A DNA stretch of 64,000 bases. Source: Pogonophryne albipinna (taxonomy: Eukaryota > Chordata > Actinopteri > Perciformes > Artedidraconidae). A model generated the notes under the pieces. The model ran no database searches. It saw nothing but the letters and a program-made list of their open reading frames with translations, and was not told the origin of the DNA. Numbering within the stretch: the stretch's first letter is position 1; every line of letters starts with the position of its first letter. A program made the translations under genes and the position numbers. Of this stretch, positions 51,101-64,000 are shown one piece after another. The stretch lies in assembly GCA_028583405.1 (NCBI GenBank), contig CM053246.1, positions 22,788,412 to 22,852,411 on the forward strand, written 5' to 3'.

Positions 51101-51828
51101 TAAAACAAGAGTAAATATAGGATATTTTCCATTTAAAAAAACTAAAATGTAAGAATTAATAATAATAATAATGATAATAATAAAATACAACATATGCCTT
51201 TTTGACAACAGTTAATTCTACATAAATAATTGCCAGAACTGCAACCAGTAAATTTGTCCACAGAAAACAATGTATTGTTCCACAATGTTTTATTTGATGT
51301 CAAGAGTAAAACTGTGTGTTTCAAATATATATTTAGAGACAACTGCATGTAAATAGGAAGCCAGTTTGCTTTGAGTAGTTATTTTGTTCAAACAGGCCTT
51401 ATTGAGAAGTTATAACAACAAAATAGGACATTTTAACTGTCATCACGAAATACACTCCACAAGGGAAAATTTATTTTGGACAAAGACTACAACGTTTGAA
51501 CATAATTAAACACAAATAAGTAACTGATAAATCCTCCTAATCCTGCTTAGACCAAAACAACTGTATTGTTCCTGTGTCACGGTGTCGTGGTTCAAACAGT
51601 AGGTTCAAACGAGTTTCAACATGAATTAAAACACTGGTGGACACTTACCGACTCTCTTCCGTTCAGCTGCATCCCCTTCGCCATACGCGACTCGGTTTTC
51701 GACCTTCTCTCCATCTCCTCCATGATCCCTTGGATGTGATCCCCGGAGATCCCGTGGAAAAGCATGGCTCCCGGTCCTGGACGCAACTTGCAACTGCCTG
51801 CCTCTGTCTTGCAGCTCACAACTTCCAT
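44926..51828 (-). CDS. lhx9: LIM/homeobox protein Lhx9, complete (5 exons, 397 aa)
   Basis: Exons 51828-51649, 50721-50519, 49505-49150, 45973-45774 and 45180-44926 join in frame to 397 codons plus stop, the length of the long vertebrate form. LIM domain 1 spans about residues 73-127 (CAGC...HLRC...YCKEDYY), LIM domain 2 about 135-188 (CARC...YHLSCFTC...VYCRLHFE). A basic GRPRKRKSP segment follows, then the homeodomain at about 268-327 with WFQN (Trp48/Asn51) and KRVLQVWFQNARAKFRRN, ending TTLTNLF. LIM domains bind LDB1-type cofactors in the nucleus; LHX9 acts in gonad, limb and forebrain development. The start MEVVSCKTEAGSC parallels the human long form (MEIVGCRAE...); an internal AMLFHGISG start at residue 22 is also possible. 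LHX2 is excluded by the N-terminus and KADGTSL tail. A TATA-type promoter lies about 220 bp upstream. Confidence 0.98.
45181..45773 (-). other. lhx9: lhx9 intron 4
   Basis: 593 bp. If retained, translation would continue VSTTPFLLI and stop after nine residues, also truncating the homeodomain. Nothing else was seen. Confidence 0.85.
45774..45973 (-). CDS. lhx9: lhx9 coding exon 4 (homeodomain helices 1-2)
   Basis: 200 bp. The acceptor is a C-run then cag, the donor gtaagc. It encodes GCNENDTDHMDREQ, then QKTKRMRTSFKHHQLRTMKS and the rest to KRVLQ. The shared donor can join either exon 5 or the alternative exon at 42655; both acceptors are phase 0. Confidence 0.98.
45974..49149 (-). other. lhx9: lhx9 intron 3
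   Basis: 3.2 kb, the longest intron within the canonical coding region. It contains a GC-richer block at about 47940-48600 with TAAT-core motifs and a 12-13-base G run near 48222. No transposon or extra exon was recognised. Confidence 0.75.
47940..48200. promoter_or_regulatory. Candidate intronic enhancer with clustered homeodomain-type sites
   Basis: CAATTAGCG (48081), ACAATTAAC (about 48094) and AGATTA (about 48107) lie within about 30 bp. They sit inside a non-repetitive GC-richer block in the intron of a homeobox gene. Autoregulatory or cross-regulatory binding is inference only. Confidence 0.25.
49150..49505 (-). CDS. lhx9: lhx9 coding exon 3 (LIM2 and linker)
   Basis: 356 bp, phase 2 in and phase 1 out. 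The acceptor is ctgttccag and the donor gtgagc. It encodes RFSVQRCARCHLGISASEMV through the second LIM domain, then LNFAELAAKGGGLTLPYFNG and GRPRKRKSPAMGIDIPSYN. Confidence 0.98.
49506..50518 (-). other. lhx9: lhx9 intron 2
   Basis: 1.0 kb of AT-rich sequence; no other feature seen. Confidence 0.85.
50519..50721 (-). CDS. lhx9: lhx9 coding exon 2 (LIM1)
   Basis: 203 bp. The acceptor is gttgactcag and the donor gtatga, splitting an Arg codon. It encodes TITSMSQEKPALCAGCGGKI and the first LIM domain to YCKEDYYR, close to identical with human LHX9 in this region. Confidence 0.98.
50722..51648 (-). other. lhx9: lhx9 intron 1
   Basis: 927 bp of AT-rich sequence with short AAT-type runs near 51155-51185. 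No exon or transposon was seen. Confidence 0.85.
51649..51828 (-). CDS. lhx9: lhx9 coding exon 1
   Basis: 60 codons from MEVVSCKTEAGSC to KGMQLNGRES, donor gtaagt after a phase-0 TCG. The frame stays open upstream, but the homologous start and the downstream TATA-to-ATG spacing support this methionine. The AMLFHGISG methionine (residue 22) is the start shared with a shorter-named human isoform. Confidence 0.95.
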
Positions 51829-52050
51829 ATACTGAACTGCAGCGCTGCGCCCCGCTCTCTCAGCGCATCCAACCGGGCTCTGAGGCTCTGAGAGAGGCAC
51901 ACAACACAACAACTCAACTCCAAAGATTCAGATCAGCTTCTCCCCACAGTGCAAAGGCAACTGGAAGAAAAATGGAACCAAGAAACTACAACATGGGTGG
52001 GACAGGAGGAGTTGGTGGTGGTGGTGGTGCACCAGCTTTTTCCTTCTTCC
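51829..52050 (-). other. lhx9: lhx9 5' UTR (approximate)
   Basis: This sequence lies between the start codon and the expected transcription start about 25-30 bp downstream of the TATA box. It contains a run of GGT/CCA-type repeats near 52014-52028. The 5' border is inferred. Confidence 0.5.
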
Positions 52051-52070
52051 CGTGAATGTCTCTCCTCGAG

Positions 52071-52083
52071 GAAAAATATATAG
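52071..52083 (-). promoter_or_regulatory. lhx9: TATA-box promoter of lhx9
   Basis: The minus strand reads CTATATATTTTTC, a strong TATA box about 245 bp upstream of the ATG. A CRE-like half-site region (GTCGCGTCATTTGG on the same strand) lies directly upstream. No competing TATA stands closer to the start codon. Confidence 0.6.
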
Positions 52084-52336
52084 TCCAAATGACGCGACAC
52101 ACCGGTGTGGAAGTGGTGGGGAGGGAGGAGGGGAGGGGGCTACAGTGTGAAAACTGGCCAAAAATAATGACACAAAGTTTTTGTTGATTCTGTTTTGGTG
52201 ATTTCTCTCTCCCGGTTTCCCAGTCAGGGGTTCCTTGGTGCTTGGAGGTCAGGTTGGGACTGCCTGGATTTGAGAACCGTGTCCTATTTGTGAAGAGAGC
52301 AAAGCCTGCCCAGTCTGAATAATTTGGTAGGAGGAG

Positions 52337-52455
<119 letters not shown>

Positions 52456-52865
52456 GCACTGATTTATATTCACCAACAAAGAGCTGTCACTCTACCCTAA
52501 AAACTCCCGATTCTGGCTGCGCCAAGGACCAATACTTTATTGACATTTCGATTACTTTTATTCCTCCGTATACAGGGGAGGATGCTGGAGAGTAATGCGG
52601 ATGTTGCATTAACTACAATGGAGTCATTTGAGTGTAAATATATTTTAAACATATTAAAAATAACATGCATTTAAAGTAGGCCTATATGTTAAATTATTGG
52701 AGTTTCATTAAAGTAGTCAGATATGAGGATAAGTGATTCTCCCGAATATATTCAATTATTGCTGCTTTGAAGACACTTTAATTGCTTTACTATTATCACA
52801 GATGTAAGTGTTTAATTCTTTCTTTATCAGCTGTTTGGTGGGTGGGAAAATACAATAATAATAAT

Positions 52866-53107
<242 letters not shown>

Positions 53108-55124
53108 ATTGTTTGGGGCGGGGCAGTGATCATTGCTTGGGCGGTGACAGATATTAAACAATCTGAAATAAATTGAATTATTATTATAGCCTATATGCAA
53201 GTATTTTCAGTTCATTTTTATCTTAATTTCACCAAATTAAAACACAAATAACTCCCTGCATTAGCTTGCAGCATATATGATTTATACACATTTAGTTGAC
53301 CTTTTATTCTATGAATCAATTGAATATTTTCAGAAATCAGCGTTCCATTTATTTGACTATAGCCTATAATCTACGTTATAGGCGACTTTGGAGTTATACA
53401 TTTTTTTGTGAAAGAGTGTGAAAACTCTGAAACGCAAATAGAATGAATGGCTTTACTGTCCAACATGCAGGCCAAATACGGTGACAACAAACCAAAATGA
53501 GGCAGCTCAAGGTCTGTATAGATAATATTTCCTTGCACACGGGCCTTTGCAGCAGGGTCGATGGCTAGATGGAAGATTTTTGCCATAAAACAATAGACTC
53601 ACTGAATCTGTGACTATATGGTCCCATTAATAGATTTAGCTTACTGAGGCTCAGGGGGGTTTGCAGGTGTGGATGCTTCATCTCAAGACGTGTTACATTA
53701 TCATGTGCACTCCCTCCCACCCTCCCACTCCCCCAGCATGAAGTTGTGTTGGCTTTAATTGGAGGCCTCCTGATAACTGCGCTATGAGACAATGCTCGGA
53801 CCCTCCTGTACGGGCTGGACCTGCAGCTGTTCTGGAGACATATCGTTCATTTGCGCTTTGTCAGAGTCCCAGCACCAGCCAGAAAGCGGTGAAAGGAGAG
53901 TCAAAAAGGACACAGGGATTTCTTTCACCTGGACAAAGACACCCTGAGAGGACCGATCAACTCAGCTCTGTGTGATATTTAATCTTTCTGCTGTTTTCTT
54001 TCTCCACGGAAATTAGAAAGGCTCAATTAAAAAACTGGGCTTGATTACACTGTGTAGGCCTACTATACAGTGTGTACATGTTTACGTATTTTTTTATTAA
54101 GACGTATAGGCCTATCGTTAATGTCGATAAAGAACAGTGTTTTGACCCGTTGCCTCCAGCAGTGACATTTCATTTGACTGAAGAGGGTTTAACAATGTGT
54201 CAGTGAACACCAAGGGGCTGAGGGAATACTGTCTTTTGTGTTCGTGTTGTTTTGTTTCGTTTCCTTTTCTTGGTATCTAATTAGGATATTAGGGCTACCT
54301 GCAATTTAAACCACTGCTATTATATTTATTATATTTTAGTTCATATTGTTATTTGTTAGAAAATCTTAGATCAACCAAAGCCAATTCACAATATCATGCT
54401 TTTACAAAAACATTTAAAAAAAAAAAAGTGTTCTGAGCGAATCCTATTAATAAAGAAACTGAGTTACGTTATCCATCATATTTTATTACTGGCTCTAAAT
54501 CAATTGAGGACAATTCATCTGGACGGTTCAGTGTCATTATTCGTTAAGTTACTGGGACTGATTGGCCCTAATTTAATATTTGTGATCTGGCTTTATCATG
54601 CCAAGTCTTTTAAAAACGTAATGCACGCTGCTTGTTTATGCACTGTATGGAGCTTCATTTAAAAATATTTGACACGTAAAAAAACAAAAACACTGATAAC
54701 AATATTTAAAATGGCGTGTAAATCCAAGATGACTCCCTGGATTTTATTAATTAAAAAGAATAAAATCTCAGCAGCGAACAGTAAAAACAACTAGCTAATA
54801 GCCTACCTATTTTTAATGAAGGGCGTCAATTCATATTGTTCCTGCCGTTGAACGTGCACACTTTTAATACCACCAACACACGCAAATGTTAGGTTAGGCT
54901 ATATTAAGATGATTACGTAATATTTCGTAGCCCGTTAATAAAAAATATAGGGAGTAATATAGAGATTCGAGGGGTTTGCCTTTTGTTTTACGACATGCCT
55001 GTTATACCGGAGAACGTAATCATGCTTCAAATCAGTCGGGCATTGCTTCGTTTTTTTTTTTAATTAAACATAGGCCTACTTTGTATTTTTATTTACCCAA
55101 AGCAGAGATGGAAAAAGGTCTTAC
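53108..55124. other. Non-coding region upstream of lhx9, no feature seen
   Basis: Mostly AT-rich unique-looking DNA with a GC-richer patch near 53630-53960. No frame, transposon end or RNA gene is supported. If the exon ending at 55125 is used, this is part of an lhx9 5' intron. Confidence 0.5.
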
Positions 55125-55285
55125 CTGAGGCAGTGTGAGATCCCTGTGCAGCGTGCAGCGGAGCAGCTCCGGACTGAGGCAGTGTCGGAGACAGAGGACA
55201 CGCTGCCGGTAGATGGGGGCTGTTCCTCGTTTCTGAGCTCCTCTAGTTCGGGCGTCAATTAAAACACAAGACATTTAAATATTCC
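55125..55285 (-). other. lhx9: Candidate upstream (alternative) non-coding exon of lhx9
   Basis: On the minus strand a GC-richer segment ends at a strong donor, CTGCCTCAG then gtaaga, and carries a TATA-like TATTTAAAT at its upstream end (about 55273-55281). An in-frame ATG frame (MSCVLIDARTRG...) continues through the donor but resembles no known protein. It probably is a 5' UTR exon of lhx9, whose human counterpart also uses alternative first exons. Transcript data are needed. Confidence 0.4.
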
Positions 55286-58200
55286 TCTCCCGTATGCAGT
55301 AAGCCCTCAACACAACCACACACGCAGGCAACAGCAAAGAAAATGGGAAGATGAGCCAATGGCCTACTCATAGGTTAGAATGTGTGATGTAAAATAAAAA
55401 TAATCTAGATTCGCCAAATGGAATGCAGTAACTATATAGAGCAGGATTTTGTAATATTAGACAAATCTGGTGTTTCCCCCCCTTCAAACAATATGCATTT
55501 CACAGCTGTTTAGTATGAATTTAAATAGTAAAGTGTTAACCCCAAAAGACTATTTGGGAACGCATATTGCAAACAACGTTAAAGGATGTGATCAAGAACA
55601 TAAACTACACATATCACTCAAGAATTCACTAGGCTATATGGGATTTAAGTGAAATACTTACAGCTGTAATTTCATTGGTGTGAGAGCAGAGGTTTTTGTG
55701 AATAAATAAGTAGTCAAACTACATCAATCAATCTGACATAGATATGGAGCACAGAAACACAAAGCGTGCTGTTAAAGTGTTTTTCTGCAAATCAAAATTG
55801 TTTTTGAAATAAAGGTGCTAAATAATTTCTGAATTTTACCAATTTAATGTGACAAATCTGCACCAAGCAGTGATAGGCCTTTGCTATGGCTATAATGTTA
55901 TTCATTATATTTCAACGTCATGTAAACTGCACACATTACATGTTATATCTTTCTTTTTCTGGTGTCTTTCTCTCGATTCCTATTTTCTGGTTGTATTGAA
56001 TTAATTCCCCATATCAACAATATTAAAAATAATTTAATAATTTGGTTCAAGTTTTGTTTCCCCTGAACTGTCATGCATGTTTCTCCATCTGACTCTCCAG
56101 TATAGTCCAGCTGACAAACTTCATATTATAACCCACTGCAGGATTCAGAGCTAGGCACCATCCACACACATTTTGCCTCATGTTACATCAATCAATCAAT
56201 CAATCAATCAATCAATGTTTATTTATATAGCCCAATATCACAAATGTTACATTTGTCTCAGTGGACTTCACAGTTTGTACAAAATATCAGTATGACAATC
56301 GACACCCTCTATCCTTAGACCCTCACATCGTACAAGGAAAAACTTCCGAAGAAAACCCACATAGATGTTACATCTAATGAATACAAAAAAATGTTGATGA
56401 AAAATTCACCACATTTAATAATGTCAGGTTTTTTAGTAAATATTAATATTGTTTATGCTTTAAAGATTTCATTTTTCCTGACTGCTAAGAGGATATGTTT
56501 ATTTTATTTCAATATTGATCATTAATTTCCCTAATATACAGTATAATGGTCCATAATGTTGGTGTATTTGCTTTGTGCATTGGTGGATTATTAGTCACCT
56601 AAACAACAGGACAAGCAGTTAAATAATAATAACGTTAATAGCTAAATGTTAACACTTTAAAGTGCATGGTGCCTCCATCTGAATTATATATTTGCTGTTA
56701 ACATAAAAAAAGACAGGTCATCCAGAGGACAGGATGCCCTAAACCTGCTCACACTGTCCAATTGGATAACACATTAAGGTATAGATGGACTGATTTCTAT
56801 TGACACAAGTGAATAGACGCTGTTAGCTCCTATGAGAGCAAAGGGTGACAATTAATTACACCTCTGTATGCTTGCATAAATGACACAGTGCCATACTGCT
56901 AACAGTCATTTTGCTTTGCTCCTTCCGCCTGGGCTGACATCACAATGTATCTCATCAATAATGCAACGCCACTGAGATCCATTTCACTGTGTACCACAAC
57001 ACGAACAGTGCACACAGCATTCTGGGAGCATGATACGCAGACAGGATGTGCAGCGAGCTCGGCTCAACAGTGAGACCACAGAAACTGCATCAGCCCGGGA
57101 TGCCTGCCTCCACGGCTGCCTGGCTCCTTGGGCATGGTGGTTAGATTACCACACATCCAGGGTTCATCTGGAGTCATCATTTCTGGGTCACCTCAAGTGA
57201 CACTCAGTCTCGTGGAGGGAGCTCTCAGTCACTCCCAGAGCATGGCCAGAATAGGAGCTGAGGAGGCGAGGAAGAAGGAGGAGGAGGAGGTGGGAAGGCT
57301 CTCCCAGGATCCACTGTGCAGCGGGGAACCACGGGCTAAACACTGACAGAATGAAGGAGAGGGAGAGGAGTGGGAAAGGAAAGGGAGGGAAGGGGGGGGG
57401 GGTAGAGGAGGAGGAACAGAGGGAGGAGTGAAGCACTGTAAAGATGTATCCCAGTCACATGTAACCCAGTCACATGAGCCTGGGTGGGTGGGTGAGACAT
57501 CCTGGAAATATTTACAAACACACAGTGGACATGGTTTCATGAGGAAAGGAAATATAAAAAAAACATAAGCATGGGTAAAATGTGCCTTAAACTCTGTTTT
57601 TATAGCCAACACCTGGAATTAAAACCCTAAAGGGGGTTTAGAATGATAATATATAAAAACTCTAGAAATAGCCCTGTTTAGAGGCGTCTCAATCCTCACA
57701 CATTTGTTTTTTTCTTCATTTCCATCCATATTTTCTCTCTCCAGCTCTTTCTCCCTCACTTTTCCCCCTCTCCTCCTCCAGCTCCCCGCTCCTTCCACTT
57801 TCTCCCCCTTCCTTCCCCCCCTGACTACCACTGACAAACACCACCCCCCACCGCCCCATCCCCTACTTCCCTCCACCCCTACTTCGATCTCCTCCCTGCT
57901 CTGCTCTGCTGGAGCTCAAATCACAGCCCCGGTCCCTGGCAGATGGAGGATAGGAGAGAGAAGCTCTTAACTAGCCAGCCTGAGCCTCTGCTCTCTGCAC
58001 ACCAACTGCTGCCTGCCTCCCCTCCCTGCCTCCAGAACAGCTCCAAAAGCAAACCTCCACACCCCCCAAGAGCTCCTCTGGGGACAGAGTATCCTCCTGG
58101 GGAATGGTGCGCATATTAGTCCATATCTGGCCACACTAGAAAGGACATGGAAACATAATAGACGGATGTTCTTTATCGCTATATAACCTTATGGGGTAAA

Positions 58201-61200
58201 GTGCAGAAGACTATAGCGATGCTTGTATATGTTGTTATACTGTCAAACACTCCCTTTCTTTCTACTTCAACCATTCACTGAAGAGTGAGTCAGAGGGAAT
58301 CACAAGTTAGAGGTTAAATAGTGTAAAAGCCACAAGAAAAGCAATCACATGCCTTCTCTTGTTAGTGTAGACAAGAAATCCTGCATTGATGTAAAAACAG
58401 GAGAGAAATAAACAGGGCAAAGTGCTCCTAGGCACTTAGGTGTCTGCTTCTGCCCCTGACTCTCCTTTTATCTGGGCTCATCTGGCAGCCACGACTTGGC
58501 CTGGCATGAGCCTGACCACCAGTTGCGGTCTGAAGGAGAAGCTGCTCCTCCGTGCTATTTGCAGCCCTGTCTGTCCAAAGGAATCTGGTGCGCTGACTGT
58601 CACTCAGTGGCCATGTGTTTTTTATCACTAATTCTACCACAGGGATCTGGTTGTCCATATGACCACTGTGGAGGCTGCTGCCCCGAGGCGAGCTGACAGT
58701 GTGTGTGTAGCAGGACCAGACGTTGATGTAGGGGCTGCTCAAATGCTGCTTGAATATCAAGACACACATGCACGTACCCACGAGCATGCACACCAACAAG
58801 TACATAGCAGTGCCCGGCCAATTGCTTAGACTGATGTTCCTTTCAGCCATCATACGGCTGACACTCAAGTTTTTTTTTCTCCCCCCTGCCCAACCCTATG
58901 TCAGTTCCTGGCTGGTCTGGCTAACAGTGATGGAGACACTGTAACTGACTGTGGTCGGGGCCATTGGCCGCAGGGCTGCTGTTCCTGTTTGAGATGGATG
59001 GGGGGGTGGGGGGCGGAATGAGGGAGGGGCTACTTGGCCTGTCAACTGGTTGTGACTAGAGCCTGTCTGGTCACAGTTCCAAACTGGACAGCTCTCTTTT
59101 TCTCTGCGGCTAGTGCCATCATCCTGTAGAAAGGCACACGGTCTATCTGCCACTCTGCTCCAGCACAGCATATGCTCCGGCTGAAGGTCAGAGATGTTCA
59201 GTCCAAAATGCCTGAAATAAACACCTCACATGTCGGGTTGGCTGTGGTAACTTCAGAGCACATCTGCACTGAGGGAATACCATGTGTGTGCAAATGTGGG
59301 TGTAGGCTATTTGCCTATTGAGAGATTTCTTCAATTTTCATCATTCTATGATATTGCATAATACAGCCAAAGTCAACAGAATTAATTTGTTCATGAGGTT
59401 GATTGACAACTTTAAAACTGTAATGGCAGACACAATTTTATAAGTTGAAAACAAAAAAAGACTATTAAAACCAATTTATAAGCAAGACATATACAAAAGA
59501 TGGCTGTCTTTTCAATGCTCTCTCATTGTGGAAGTGAATGACGTGCTTTCAAAAAAGCACAATTCAAGAACATGCTTACTGTTTCCAAACATACTTTAAT
59601 ATGATAATTGTCTATGGTGGCAGGAGGTTTTTCCAAGTAACTTTCTCCAAAAATCTGTCAAAGGGATTGCTGTGTTGTTTGTGACTCAGTCAACAACTGA
59701 TAGGCAAGTACATGATTTAAAAAAGGGGAAAAAAGCATTTCAAACTGTGCCATCACTGGATCGGGAAGACGTGGAGGGATGAGGCAGACATGAAAGTTGG
59801 CCTATTTCATGGTCAGGCTGCGGGACCGCCGAGGCCCTGAATGGCAATGCATCTACTTTAATGTGACAGACAAGTCCCTAGGCAAAACCCGCAGAGCCGC
59901 GGCAGGCGAGCGGGCCCAGGTACTTGATGAGTGTGACACCTTCACCGTCCCGCTGTAGGAATGTTGCTGCCGCACGCTCCGCTGCCTCGGTTTAGAATAA
60001 CACCAAATACATTTGCCTCTCATCCCGCCTGACGACGCGTCCCCAAGAACCTGTCCTCCCCAGCACTGTTGGGATCATGAATCTCCTTGTAGCCGCTCAC
60101 AAGGCTTTTGTCCGATCACTAAGCACTTGCCTTTGGGACCCACCTGCCGAGGGAAAGTGTGGCCGCGCCAGTAGGCGGCTGCGACAGGACTCCGCGGCAG
60201 ACACATCCTCTCATCCCAACGCTGTTTGCCCGATCAGGCGGAGACAGGCGAGTGTGTGTGGCAGGTTCACAGCCAGCGCCCGGAGGCATGGCGCTGCCTC
60301 TCCTCATGCACTCACAAATCAAGTGCCACATCTTCCCTCAACATCTCTCGCACGCACAGGTATTGCCGCATGAGTGCTTGACCTTACCTTGTACTATTAC
60401 TGTGGGCTACACAGTGCGGTGTTTAGAGCAACCTTTATTCTATATTGGCCTATTAGGAGCCACAGGGTGCTCTGATGGAGTAAGCCTGTCAATGCATGTG
60501 TGCGTCTAAACAAGCTCGTGAACATGAGCTGATCTATTGCAGTGCTGGGATAAGAGGGCCCAGGAGTTCATTAGGCTGCAGCTCAGGAGAGCAGCCGCAG
60601 GGAGCTGAGCTGGAGCCAAGTGTTGCCAGGAGGCTGAGCTGGGAGTCCGGTGGGGAGGGCTGCTGTTGATGTCCATGGCATGTTTGTTAGCAGCCTGATT
60701 CCATCAAGTAGTGTAAAAGAAGCGCAGCCAAGTGTGAGGGATGACCCTTGGCCCCTGCCTATTTTTAACAACACAGTGTTTCAGTCAAAGGTAGACAGTT
60801 CAGGCGAGCACTTGTGGAGTGTAAATGATGCTACTATTCATACAGTTGTACATTTGGGAGGAAAAATAACTAGAGATGCAAAGCAAAAGAGCACAAGACT
60901 CCATCTGACTATCTGCAGTTAGTTTTGCTTATATGCCCTTTATCTGGAGGGCAAAGATCTAAAATGCTCTTTCAGTTTTCATCTCCATACTCCCACAACC
61001 CTTGTAAATGCATCAGAGTAGCAGAAAACCACAACATATTAAGTACTCTTAGAGAAACAAGAAATGGAGCTCAAGGCATTTCATTGGACATTGGAGAAAA
61101 ATAACTGAAAAATATGGCAAAACAAAAATGTGATTAAAGACTATTTTATATGAGGCTCTAGTGAACAAATCCTTGCTCCTCCTTCCCCGTCTTGTGAGAA

Positions 61201-61375
61201 TAATAATAATCCTGAGAATAGTTGTGATTCACTGGAGGTAGATATTGCACAGACACTACCCCTATTTCATCATTTAGTACACTGCTAAACATGACTCCAA
61301 AGTAGTCCGGATAATGACAGGCAGAAGATAAGCAACATGTTTTGTGTTCCATTCTGAACAGACATTTTACCTTCG
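55286..61375. other. Intergenic region between c1orf53-like gene and lhx9
   Basis: No exon was recognised on either strand. It contains a dispersed repeat at 56187-56360, purine- and pyrimidine-rich low-complexity DNA around 57250-57450 and 57700-57900, and a GC-richer non-coding block at about 59810-60300 that could be regulatory. Confidence 0.5.
56187..56360 (-). mobile_element. Dispersed teleost retroposon 3' fragment with (ATCA)n tail
   Basis: Seven ATCA units lead into GTTTATTTATATAGCCCAAT, CTCAGTGGACTTCACAG, then CCTTAGACCCTCACATCGTA and CAAGGAAAAACTTCC. This block recurs in many fish genomes. The simple-repeat end suggests the 3' terminus of a non-LTR element or a SINE. The family is not named here. 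Confidence 0.6.

Positions 61376-64000
<2,625 letters not shown>

Noticed and set aside
55089..55274. 61-aa minus-strand frame as a protein gene
   Set aside because: It crosses a strong splice donor at 55124 and resembles no protein; a 5' UTR exon explains it better.
56187..56216. CRISPR-like short tandem repeats
   Set aside because: ATCA tetranucleotide run without spacers; it is the tail of a fish retroposon.
58428..58868. 146-aa minus-strand frame
   Set aside because: No similarity recognised, no supporting splice sites, intergenic position; probably chance.

Overview
The window is a piece of a teleost fish chromosome, probably from a percomorph-like species. The evidence is vertebrate genes split into exons with GT-AG introns, very long CA/GT and GA/TC dinucleotide tracts, and several fish-type short DNA transposons and SINE/LINE fragments. 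There are no operons, no CRISPR array and no prokaryotic features. Three genes lie in tandem, all on the minus strand: c1orf53-like (C1orf53/DUF5522 family, last two coding exons, about 61.4-62.6 kb), lhx9 (complete, 44.9-51.8 kb) and nek7 (first part, 1.3-35.9 kb, continuing past the left edge). This order and orientation match human 1q31.3 (C1orf53-LHX9-NEK7), so the block is conserved synteny.

Region by region, in + coordinates. 1-14.7 kb holds four nek7 coding exons and their introns, with a 1.2-kb internally deleted hAT transposon, an 0.8-kb piggyBac-like element and a long near-perfect hairpin. 14.7-35.7 kb is nek7 intron 1. It holds a 347-bp uninterrupted CA tract, a 30-bp G run, two further non-autonomous DNA transposons and a SINE-bearing element. 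A likely non-coding first exon of nek7 ends at 35700. 36-42.6 kb is intergenic. 42.6-52.1 kb is lhx9: five canonical coding exons (397 aa: two LIM domains and a homeodomain), an alternative terminal exon of the Lhx9-alpha type about 2.3 kb beyond the canonical stop, and a TATA-type promoter. A pair of long complementary TC and GA tracts sits just upstream. A candidate upstream non-coding exon lies at 55.1 kb. 55.3-61.4 kb shows no gene, and 61.4-62.6 kb carries the c1orf53-like exons.

LHX9 is a LIM-homeodomain transcription factor of brain, limb and gonad development. NEK7 is a mitotic NIMA-family kinase that also serves the NLRP3 inflammasome in mammals. The C1orf53 product is uncharacterised. 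The sequence shows no functional link between the three beyond their linkage; shared long-range regulation is possible but not demonstrated. I found no clearly new biological system. The observations most worth following are the conserved Lhx9-alpha exon placed 3' of the canonical last exon, the 29-bp-arm hairpin at 2.7 kb, and the inverted GA/TC tracts upstream of lhx9.
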